Assembly (NCBI GenBank): GCA_025685495.1
Contig: JAJNMT010000234.1
Coordinates: 248,001 to 312,000 of the forward strand
Length of the DNA stretch: 64,000 bases
Direction of reading: 5' to 3'
Source of the DNA: Huntiella abstrusa
Taxonomy: Eukaryota; Ascomycota; Sordariomycetes; Microascales; Ceratocystidaceae
Shown: positions 56,301 to 64,000 of the stretch, piece after piece
How positions within the stretch are numbered: position 1 is the stretch's first letter
Layout of the letters: each line of letters starts with the position of its first letter
Made by a program: the position numbers and the translations under genes
The notes under the pieces: generated by a model
Seen by the model: only the letters and a program-made list of their open reading frames with translations
Told to the model about the DNA's origin: nothing
Database searches by the model: none

Positions 56301-57009
56301 GTACATGTCTACATGTGGATGTATGTACATGTGCGCATACACACATATCTGGTGACTCTATCACGGCTCATGCATGTTCACACACTTATACACATTGATA
56401 ACGTCGTCCCCTACAAACCCTCCGATGTCCTTCTGACTAATCACTTGCGGCCGCCCCAACATGCCACTCTCGCCCTGCAGCGATAAGATGTTCACTTGCG
56501 ACTGGTCGACTCCCTACAATCGTATATGTAATTGTTCACGAACGTGGTACAGAGTTGAAGTAACCCTGCGGGAGCTTATCTGGAACTACAAGGGTTAGAC
56601 GGGCCTCATGCAGAGCCTCAATGTGATGTTGGTACCCGTTATTAGAACATACAGTACATCCTATACTGGTCCATAACACAGACCTATGTGTGTATGTATT
56701 TGTGTATCTATGTGGCAGTTGATATGCGGTCATGAATTGTGACCATAGATTGTGTTCAATGAGGCTCACACGTCACTTCAACTTGTTTGGTGGCTTGAGG
56801 CCTACATGTGACAGAATAAAATACAATATTTTGCAGATAGACATGAATACTCATGTCCTAGTAGTCGTACATGAAATGTTATACAGAAATGCGGCAGTCT
56901 TCTCCGGACTGCATGCCAACCCATCCTCAAACCAATCTACAAACCCTTTCCGAGCCTGGAACGTCGGATACCTCCCCCTTCAACGGCCCAACAACACCCA
57001 TCTCCCAAC
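53354..57009. other. Large gene-free region upstream of the kinase gene
   Basis: About 3.7 kb. Short overlapping frames on both strands have no domain or codon bias. It contains a dense ATGTACAT/TACATGT block at 56278-56333 and another at about 55243. It probably holds promoter and untranslated exons of the kinase gene and the 3' flank of the uL11m gene. Confidence 0.45.
56278..56333. repeat. Dense GTACAT/ATGTAC repeat block
   Basis: Several overlapping palindromic GTACAT, ATGTACATATGTACAT and CTACATGT units in 56 bp, the densest copy of the motif dispersed over the window's noncoding DNA. Confidence 0.7.
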
Positions 57010-57522
57010 TTATGCCACCACCTCAATACCAATAGACTGCGCCTGGTAAATGATAGCCCTGCACATACCCTCCAACGACAACCCCGATAGTCTAGACTCC
57101 GTAGTCTTAATCTTAGCAATCTCGTACACATGCTTCAGACTGATAGTCGCGATAATCTCTGTGCCGGGGTTACTCGAGCCTCGTCTCCGGCCCTTACGAA
57201 TGGGAGCCTGAGCCGCGTTGAGAAGCAGCCATGACGTTTGCGGGGTACGGATCTCGAAGGTGAAGGAACGGTCGGGACGGACGGTCACGCGGCATGGCGT
57301 GGGGGTGCCGGGGATGATGTGGGAGGTACGGGCGTTGAACTCCTGTAAATCACGGCGTTAATCAATATGCCAATAGACACATGTGCAGTCACATCATACC
57401 TTGCAGAAATCCATAGACTTGACACCCTTGGAACCGAGGGCCGGACCAATGGGAGGACTGGGAGTCGCCTTTCCAGCACCAACAACCAGCTTGATGATCT
57501 GGTCTCTCGCAGGCTTCGACAT
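57010..57522 (-). CDS. MRPL19: Mitochondrial large-subunit ribosomal protein uL11m
   Basis: uL11 family protein of the mitochondrial 54S subunit, part of the factor-binding stalk base. There are two exons, 57400-57522 (41 codons) and 57010-57342, with a 57-bp phase-0 intron (GTATGA...TTTACAG); the product is 151 residues, close to bacterial and mitochondrial L11. Exon 1 has the uL11 N-terminal motif GAGKATPSPPIGPALGSKGV followed by MDFCKEFNART across the junction. Exon 2 has TVRPDRSFTFEIRTPQTSW and the C-terminal rRNA-binding domain ending in GMCRAIIYQAQSIGI. The bacterial-like motif, rather than the cytosolic uL11 sequence, marks it as mitochondrial. It is divergent from KRR1, with 469 bp between start codons. 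Confidence 0.93.
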
Positions 57523-57991
57523 TGTAGCAACCTTCTCAATAGAAATCACAAAAGACAAGAAGAAATCGGCCAAAACCCGGTCAACCGCAAGCCCTCTTCA
57601 ACCCAGCTCAAAATCGCAAGTCCGCATCATCACGACAAATTTGGACCCCTGTCGTTGGCTGACTCAGCATAGTCTCACAGAGGTTGAATGGACATTCACC
57701 GCTTTTGCCTGATTGGGATGCCTTTGAGAATGGCCCTAGAGCCATCGATAGCGACTACCAATTTTTTTTATTCTGCCGCTTCGTGAAGAATTTCGGGCTC
57801 TGGTTCTTCTTTGGTTGCTGCGGACATTTGAACGTGCGATTTTCCACTCTTTTATCGTCAAATCCATTGCAATATCTCCGTTGATTCGTTTCTGAATTCG
57901 GTATTCTCTTTCGTTACACTGGTGAATCTTTCCTCCTAATCGACTCTCTTTAACGACATCTTTCACGACCTTATCACCGCCACTCCTCGCG
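57523..57991. promoter_or_regulatory. Shared divergent promoter region of uL11m and KRR1
   Basis: Divergent start codons at 57522 (minus) and 57992 (plus). The interval has T-rich tracts near 57760-57775 and pyrimidine-rich leader sequence next to KRR1. It may allow joint control of two ribosome-related genes (inference). Confidence 0.45.
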
Positions 57992-58957
57992 ATGCCCTCG
58001 ACACACAAGAAGGACAAGCCGTGGGATACGGATGACATTGACAAGTGGAAGGTCGATGTCTTCACCAAGGACGACAACAAAGCCGGCAGCTTCGCCGAGA
58101 AGTCGGAGTTTGTGACGCTGTTCCCCAAGTACCGTGAGGTGTACCTGCGCGAGGCCTGGCCTCTGGTTCGCAAGTCGCTGGCCAAGTACCACATTGATGG
58201 CGAGCTAGATGTCATCAAGGGCTGCATGACTGTGCGCACCACCCACGAGACTTACGACCCCGCTGCCATCCTTAACGCCCGCGACATGATCCGCCTGCTC
58301 GCCCGTTCCGTGCCGGCGCCACAGGCCGTCAAGATCCTTGAGGACGGTGTCGCTTGCGACATTATCAAGATCCGCAGCTTAGTGCGCAACAAGGACAAGT
58401 TCGTCAAGCGCCGCCAGCGTATCCTCGGTCCCAACGGGTCAACCCTCAAGGCGCTCGAGCTTCTCACCGAGACATACCTCCTCGTCCACGGTAACACAGT
58501 CTCCGCCATGGGCCCGTACAAGGGTCTCAAGGAAGTCCGTCGCATTATCGAAGACTGCATGAACAACGTGCACCCCATCTACCACATCAAGTCTCTCATG
58601 GTAAAGCGCGAGCTCGCCAAAGACCCCACGCTCGCCACCGAGTCCTGGGACCGCTTCCTCCCCAAATTCGGCAAGCGCAACACCAGCAAGCGCCATGTTC
58701 CCCACGTCGTCACCGACAAGACCAAGAAGGTGTACACGCCGTTCCCGCCAGCGCCCGAGAAGAGCAAGATCGACAAGGAGATCGAGACGGGAGAGTACTT
58801 CCTTGGCAAGGAGGCCAAGGAGCGGGCGGCCAGACACGAGCGCATGGAGAAGCAAAAGGTCAAGAAGGAGGAGAAGAAGCGCGAGAGAGAAAAGGACTTT
58901 GTACCGCCCGAGGAGCCGGAGCTCAAGAAGAAGAAGAGAAGAAAGACCGAGGAATAG
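57992..58957 (+). CDS. KRR1: Krr1, small-subunit processome KH protein
   Basis: Nucleolar assembly factor of the 90S/SSU processome, needed for 18S rRNA maturation. Single exon, 321 residues (yeast Krr1 is 316). It begins MPSTHKKDKPWDTDDIDKWK, as in the family. The KH domains cover about 45-210 and include SEFVTLFPKYREVYLREAWP, IIKIRSLVRNKDKFVKRRQR, the ILGPNGSTLKALE loop and MGPYKGLKEVRRIIEDCM. The C-terminal ~100 residues are highly charged (KKEEKKRERE and KKKKRRKTEE), a nucleolar localisation-type tail. Codons are strongly C/G-ending, unlike the mixed use of neighbouring genes, as expected for high expression. It converges on the oxidoreductase gene with a 173-bp gap. Confidence 0.96.
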   Translation: MPSTHKKDKPWDTDDIDKWKVDVFTKDDNKAGSFAEKSEFVTLFPKYREVYLREAWPLVRKSLAKYHIDGELDVIKGCMTVRTTHETYDPAAILNARDMIRLLARSVPAPQAVKILEDGVACDIIKIRSLVRNKDKFVKRRQRILGPNGSTLKALELLTETYLLVHGNTVSAMGPYKGLKEVRRIIEDCMNNVHPIYHIKSLMVKRELAKDPTLATESWDRFLPKFGKRNTSKRHVPHVVTDKTKKVYTPFPPAPEKSKIDKEIETGEYFLGKEAKERAARHERMEKQKVKKEEKKREREKDFVPPEEPELKKKKRRKTEE

Positions 58958-59130
58958 ATTTTGGTGGGGAGAGGATAAGGAGGGAGTGGTTTGCATTGCC
59001 ATTGTTATTATTACTGCTACGGAACGGATACCACGCTTTGCTTTTGTTTGTTTATCTATTTGTACATTTGAAAAAGAAAGGTTTTATCATGACATGATTT
59101 CGTGTTCATCAAATACAGTGAATTGCGTTA

Positions 59131-60358
59131 CTACAGCTTTTCAGTAATTTCTCTGACCGGTTCATGTTCAATGACCAATTTCCCGAATTGGGCACCAGAT
59201 TCCATGATCTGGAATAGCTCTTCAATCTCCTGTCGTCGGTCCAAACCTGGGACTACTCTACTAATCACCGGGACGATTCGCTTCTCATCAACGAAGCGCA
59301 CCATGGCAGCAAACTCCTTGCGTGATCCCATTGTGGTTCCGCGTAACTCGACATTCTTGAGAACTGCTTGCATGAGCCAATCCATCTTGGGGCCCTGTGT
59401 CATCCCATATGAGACTATGACACCGCCAGGCTTGATGATCCGTATGACATCCCCGATGATTGACCCACCAGCTCCATCAATAACGGCGTCGATATATGGT
59501 CTGTCAGCTGGGAGTATTGATGCCAACTGAGTAGACCAGTTGGCCTCTTTATAGCTTACACCGCCGGAAGCTCCAAGGTCAATGGCTGCCTGTATCTTCT
59601 CGCGGCTCCCGGAAGTAACGAACACCCGACACCCAATAGCCACTGCAAACTTGAGCACCATGAGGGCAACTCCGCCACCAATCCCCGTCACTAGGATGTT
59701 ATGATCGACTCTTGCATTCCCACTCTTTGTAACCAGAGCCCTCCATGCCGTCAGTCCTGCCAAAGGTAACGCCGCTGCTTGTACGGGTGTCAAGTGGCCT
59801 GGCGTTAACTCAACATCTGCCGAATTCACGACTACATAGTCTGCTCCGTACCCCAAGGGTGTTCTAGCAGATCCACCTACGACACTGAACAATGTTGGAT
59901 CTTCCGGTCCCTCTGGTGAGTTCAACCACCCGACACACGGAGGGAGAATGACAGATCGTCCAAGGAGATCCGGTGCATTTGCGCCCAAAGCGGCGATTGT
60001 CCCGGCACCGTCAGAAAAGAGCGGGGCCGTATGAGACGGATGTGGATACTTGTTTTGGCGTAGGAACAAATCCCGATGATTCAAAGCAGTCGCAGCAATA
60101 GACACCAAGAAGTGTCCCGGTGGTGGTTGCGGTCTTGGAACCCATGTGTAAACGAGTCTAGCGGACAGTTAGTTGGGTTGGAATCTAACCCTTGGGTTTG
60201 CAGCGGGAAACTTACGGGTTATATGAGCCGTCTGGAGCGACGGTCGGGTGCGGAAGCGTCACTTGACGACCGCGGTTGGTCAGGCGGATTGGTCGTGATC
60301 GGCTGGGAAAGACCAGGGCCGGGGACATGACATTTGACGTGGAGTTTACAGAATTCAT
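59131..60358 (-). CDS. MDR-superfamily oxidoreductase (zinc-type alcohol dehydrogenase-like / quinone reductase)
   Basis: Medium-chain dehydrogenase/reductase. There are two exons, 60216-60358 and 59131-60157, with a 58-bp intron (GTAAGT, CTAAC, CGCTAG) that splits a Pro codon; the product is 389 residues. The GroES-like N-terminal half has ALNHRDLFLRQNKYP and GAGTIAALG; the Rossmann half has NILVTGIGGGVALMVLKFA for NAD(P) binding, then VFVTSGSREKI, IDAVIDGAGG and GGVIVSYG. I do not see the full set of catalytic zinc ligands of classical alcohol dehydrogenases, so a zinc-independent reductase is more likely. Exon 1 encodes a Ser/Arg-rich start without acidic residues for about 40 positions, which could be a mitochondrial presequence (inference). 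The substrate is unknown. It is divergent from ASK1, 375 bp between starts. Confidence 0.85.
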
Positions 60359-60733
60359 TGTGGTATCTGGCGCAAACATGCCGTTTGTGGAGGGGAACCA
60401 GGTGACGAGAAGAAAAGAAGGGCGATTGTCCGGGTTTTAAGGTGAGTGAGGTGCCTCGACTGAAGTGGCTGGTGTTCTGTGTTCCAGATTTAATAGGTTG
60501 CAGTTTTGGAGAATCAATTGTAACGGTTTGCGACAAATTGAATGGCTATAAGTCGCTTTGGCGCTTAGGAATGAGAACATGTGCCAGGGTCGGTGAGTAG
60601 TTCGGTGTGTGGGAACCCTAACACGGTTACCCACGCGACAACCCTGGTTTGAATAAACATCACCAGCTTCATACAAGCTTCACTAGTTAGTGAGTGTACA
60701 TCAGTGACGATATTGTCAACGATACACATCACA
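60359..60733. promoter_or_regulatory. Shared divergent promoter of the oxidoreductase and ASK1
   Basis: 375 bp between divergent start codons. No gene or clear element was identified in it. Confidence 0.5.
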
Positions 60734-62127
60734 ATGGCTGGCCGGCAATTGACACAGACTCAAGAGCTCGAGAAGCTGGAGCAGTCTATTACTCTGACTC
60801 TACAAGGTACTTGAGTTTCATCCCCTATTTCAGACGGCATAACTAACAGACGATAGAAATTGATACCAACTTCAGTCGAGCGCACCGTATCATCAGCACA
60901 AGCATTTTGCCTATCATAGAGCAATATGGGGAGCATAGCAAGGCTGTATGGGAAGCTTCCCAGTTTTGGAAGCAGTTTTTTGAGGCGTCTGCCAACATCA
61001 CGATGGAGCCTAACCGAGGTGATGAAGCTGACTACACGCCTCCGACAATGGATGATGGGGAATCGTCAATAATGCGTGACGTATCAGCACCATCACCAAA
61101 TGGCGAGGAAGCTCCTATAGACGGAGAAGATTATGGGCACGAGGGAGATTACGTCGAACAAGATGAACAAAGGGGGTATCAAGAAGAGAGTGCCCTGGAT
61201 GATCCATATGGAGAACTCGCTGAAGGTACCCCGCGCATCTCCGCGGCCATGAGACAAAGCGCTTACTCTGAGGCGCGACCAGCCTATGATACTCCATCGG
61301 GCCGGTCTCGAGGTCAGCAACAAGACGAGCAAGAAATCAGCCAAATCTTCAGTGACGATGAAATTCCTCTTCCATCGTCGGCGGTCCGTGTTAGACCTGC
61401 GCCGCAAGAAGAAACACACGAAGATAGCAGTATCGCTTTTGAAGAACGGACTGCTCGTTTCTATAACTCTGTGACGCCAGCTGGAAAGGGTAAACAGGCG
61501 GAAACTGCATCACACTATCTTAAAAAGTCGTTTCGTCTACCTGAATCACCTGGTTGTTTTGTTGCCCGTATGAGATCACCTGTGAAAGGTGGTCCTTCCG
61601 GGGTCTCTCAAAGTCGGTCTGGTAAAACAAGTGGATCGAGAAATGAGCCAGCAGATGAGATGGTATCTTCGTCACCTGAAATCCTGATGCCTAAAATCCG
61701 CAGTCAGGCTTTCATGTCTCCCCTTAGAACTGAAGCTATCCGTTCTAAGCTTGAAGCTGTTCCTTCGGCACATGGGCCACGGACACCTGGTGTGAGTATT
61801 ATCGGGGGACGGGGTATTTCCGGGGCAAGTACAGGAGCAAGATATAACCCAAGTGACGACCCTTTTACCGTGCAGAAAACGGATACACAAAAGGGAAACG
61901 ACAGTTATGAAATCAACTGGAGTAGTGATGGGGAGGGCGATCCAAGTCCACCAAAGACTATTCGGTTTTCAATGGGTCCGGACAGAGTAGTTCAAACGCC
62001 GGCTAGAGAAGCTACCAGAAGGATTGTTGAGGATATTGTAGCCACGGCTGGTGGACAGTTGAGTGATGATGACGAAAGTCTTGGACAAATCACGATGCGG
62101 ACCAACTTTAATGATGATGGGTTTTAG
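60734..62127 (+). CDS. ASK1: DASH/DAM1 complex subunit Ask1
   Basis: Component of the fungal DASH/Dam1 ring, which couples kinetochores to spindle microtubules. There are two exons, 60734-60806 and 60857-62127, with a 50-bp intron (GTACTT donor, ATAACTAACAG, CGATAG); the product is 447 residues (yeast Ask1 is 292; longer forms are usual in filamentous fungi). The conserved Ask1 domain is residues 7-75: QELEKLEQSITLTLQEID, created by the splice, then NFSRAHRIISTSILPIIEQY and WKQFFEASANI. The rest is Ser/Pro/Glu-rich and disordered, with SP and TP sites, including SPLR and RTPG, that fit regulation by Cdk1. The donor is non-consensus, but the junction matches the family well. A TGTACATA motif lies just after the stop codon. 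Confidence 0.93.
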
Positions 62128-62650
62128 GGTTTATTTATGATGACAGGATTTATGTACATACATACATGAAGATCACATTAGCTTGAAATTAAACACCAAA
62201 AAATTGTATTAAAGCTGTAGGCCGAAAGCCGTAACAGCGAGAACCGAACTATCCACCATCTATGTATAATGTGCACCTTTTTTGGTGCAATTAAGGGACA
62301 AGGCCCCAGTACCAACCATCAGGGTACCACGGCCTGAAAGAACAAAGTAGGAAAGAAACAAAAGTCATAAACGTAGACCCAAAGGCCGTAATTGGGAATC
62401 AGAAACACAAGGACAAGTGACCAAAAAGAAAGCAAAGTCAAAAAACCAAGACAACAAGCCAAGAAAAAGCAAAAAACTCGACCGAGAATATCGGGCGGGC
62501 TGCTAAAGATGTCACCAGTACACTTTAACCCTTATTGTCGAATAGCTCGGTGACCAGCACTTGGAGCGGAACTACACCCGGGCCACAAGCGGCAAGGAGA
62601 GGGGCGTGAAGTTCAGATCAGATATTGGGGATATCTGAAGACGGGCTCCT
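62128..62650. other. Intergenic between ASK1 and the small unknown gene (convergent)
   Basis: No gene is supported. ATGTACATACATACAT repeat sequence starts about 24 bp after the ASK1 stop codon. Confidence 0.55.
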
Positions 62651-62899
62651 TTAGTTGCGGGAAGTGCTCTTGCGGAACTTGGCTTTGATGGTGGCACTTA
62701 GCGAGTGACGGGAGAGAATGGAGACGTCATCGGAAGAAGACGAGTCGGTGGAGTGCTTGCGGTGGTGGGTGGTGGTCTTGGAGGAAGCGGCGGGAGTGGC
62801 TTCGGGGAACTTGTAGAGAAGACCTTCGAGGACGGGGTTGGTGTGGCGGCGGTCTTTGACGGCGACGTGGGGGAAACCGAGGGGACCGTAGGCGGACAT
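62651..62899 (-). CDS. Small conserved-looking protein of unknown function
   Basis: 82 residues, single exon; I do not recognise a family with certainty. It starts MSAYGPLGFPHVAVKDRRHT, continues with NPVLEGLLYKFPEA, then a Ser/His/Thr-rich linker and a basic end (SATIKAKFRKSTSRN). Evidence that it is real: a good AAAATG start context, codons ending mostly in C or G, and a TATAAAAG box 162 bp upstream. There is no signal peptide or membrane segment. Small basic-tailed proteins with strong TATA promoters in fungi are often stress- or stage-regulated, but that is inference. Confidence 0.6.
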   Translation of the reverse strand: MSAYGPLGFPHVAVKDRRHTNPVLEGLLYKFPEATPAASSKTTTHHRKHSTDSSSSDDVSILSRHSLSATIKAKFRKSTSRN

Positions 62900-63757
62900 T
62901 TTGGAATTGGTGAGGGTGAAGAGTGGAAAGTAAACTGAAGAAGATGGAATGTGAAGATTGGAAACTGAAGAGTGAACTGAAGAGTGAACTCAAGACTGTT
63001 TTCGTTGTGTGATGGGGAATAACAATCCAGACTCATCTACAAAGTCGGGAATGCCTCTCCCTTTTATATCAAATCATTGACACTCCGGACCACGTCTCTC
63101 CCCGCCCGAGTATCCACTCCCCATCAAAAAACGGGATTGTCTTCTTCATCTTGGGTGTGTTGAAGTTTCTCCCTTCTTGGACTTAGATACACGCCCCCCT
63201 TCTTCAAACTTACAAACGAAAACATGCCCATAGTGAACAAAAAAAAACACACTTACCCCCTGTTTTGTTCGCGGTTACACCTATCATTGACCTCGCCTAA
63301 AACTATATGTCCCCAGTCTTTCATAGGGCCGCTGGGGCGTGTTCCTAAAACTTTAACTGATGGTTTACCGAACTAGCTCATGTCATCAGGCCTTATATCA
63401 CCAAGACTCATCGCCTAATTAGGAAATTACTACACTCGTCTACATGTTGGATGGAAAGATCATCATGACCATGATTGTGTTGAATTAGACACTTCATCTA
63501 AAGATATTCTTCAAATGTGTAAACAACAACACAACTAGTTTGACAAGCTTCATCTTGTAGTTGTTTTCTTCTTTTTTCCCCTCTGTTGAATATTTTATCC
63601 CTTGGAAACTGGGGCTGAACAAGTCAATATTCCCAAAGGTCGCAGTTTCCAAAAAAACCTGCTTTTGGGCAAACAAGTCTACGCATGTAGGCACCCAAAT
63701 TGAAAATCATGAAAAAACTCTACAAAGAAGGTGTGTAGCTTTTCTGCCGTTCGAATC
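62900..63757. other. Promoter region of the small gene and right-hand flank
   Basis: No gene is supported apart from the TATA box listed separately. STRE-like CCCC/GGGG tracts lie around 63100-63120. Confidence 0.5.
63061..63068 (-). promoter_or_regulatory. TATA box of the small unknown gene
   Basis: TATAAAAG on the minus strand, 162 bp upstream of the ATG at 62899; spacing is typical of a fungal TATA promoter with a leader of roughly 60-120 nt. Confidence 0.55.
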
Positions 63758-64000
63758 ATGGATGCATCATCTCCAGATACAAATGGGGCGTCATACTTCC
63801 CGCCTTCAGGATTCGGTTCTTTCTTTCCCAATCACACCCCCGGCCTGACTATTACAGACGTTCGTTGTCGGTGTCCAAATCCAGTAGTACAGAAACCCAC
63901 CCACGCCTTTCCGTCTGCATTTTCCTTTCTGGGCCCTTTAGAAGCTTGGGTCATCTGTCACAGAGGCCGGCCCTTTGGGTGTGTCTCCTGCAAACAGCAA
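63758..64000 (+). CDS. Possible partial gene running off the right edge
   Basis: From the ATG at 63758 the frame is open for 81 codons to the end of the window (begins MDASSPDTNGASYFPPSGFG, later has several Cys and Pro). I recognise no domain. An 81-codon open run can occur by chance, so this is only a candidate. Confidence 0.2.
   Translation, partial: MDASSPDTNGASYFPPSGFGSFFPNHTPGLTITDVRCRCPNPVVQKPTHAFPSAFSFLGPLEAWVICHRGRPFGCVSCKQQ

Overview
The window is nuclear DNA from an ascomycete fungus. The evidence is spliceosomal introns of 50-143 bp (GTAAGT/GTATGT/GTGAGT donors, CTAAC-type branch sites, YAG acceptors), a DASH-complex Ask1 subunit, a FlbA/Sst2-type RGS protein with tandem DEP domains, a fungal DUF7053 protein, mitochondrial ribosomal proteins, and intron-containing tRNA genes. 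Large genes carry only 0-2 introns, mostly near the 5' end. This points to an intron-poor filamentous or dimorphic lineage (early-branching Saccharomycotina or an intron-poor Pezizomycotina). The sequence alone does not decide between them.

Layout. 0.4-1.6 kb: CDC73 (+). 1.6-7.6 kb: about 6 kb without a gene, holding E-boxes, short palindromic repeats and a long pyrimidine-rich leader. 7.6-9.9 kb: flbA/SST2-like RGS gene (+), convergent with a DUF7053 gene (-, 10.0-12.4 kb). 13.4-15.8 kb: ORC4 with a PHD finger (-). 16.5-17.6 kb: LEU5-type CoA carrier (-). 19.5-20.2 kb: mitochondrial uL23 (-). 20.8-21.5 kb: an unrecognised gene (-) with an in-frame TAG near its apparent 5' end. 22.2-23.2 kb: DJ-1/PfpI protein (-). 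23.2-30.7 kb: mostly empty, with a 37-bp direct repeat and three intron-containing tRNA genes (Ile, Met, Val). 30.7-32.2 kb: fatty-acid elongase (+). 33.1-37.8 kb: MIP1 mitochondrial DNA polymerase (+), followed in tandem by PIF1 helicase (+, 38.4-41.2 kb). 43.6-47.5 kb: CSC1/RSN1-family channel (+). 47.6 kb: tRNA-Gly (-). 48.2-48.7 kb: HSP10 (-). 49.2-53 kb: SAT4/HAL4-type kinase (-). 57.0-57.5 kb: mitochondrial uL11 (-), divergent from KRR1 (+, 58.0-59.0 kb). 59.1-60.4 kb: MDR oxidoreductase (-), divergent from ASK1 (+, 60.7-62.1 kb). 62.65-62.9 kb: a small unknown protein (-). An open frame runs off the right edge.

Themes. Many genes are housekeeping, and a mitochondrial theme recurs: uL23m, uL11m, Hsp10, the LEU5 carrier, the mtDNA polymerase and the dually targeted type helicase Pif1. 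MIP1 and PIF1 are adjacent and co-oriented. I found no transposon, CRISPR array, secondary-metabolite cluster or virus-like sequence.

The most interesting observations are: a PHD finger fused to ORC4; a roughly 515-residue repetitive tail on MIP1; four 11-residue alpha-synuclein-like repeats inside the CSC1-type protein; a C-rich to G/T-rich switch in silent-site use along several genes; an in-frame TAG in an otherwise continuous reading frame; and a frame-neutral intron inside the RGS gene.
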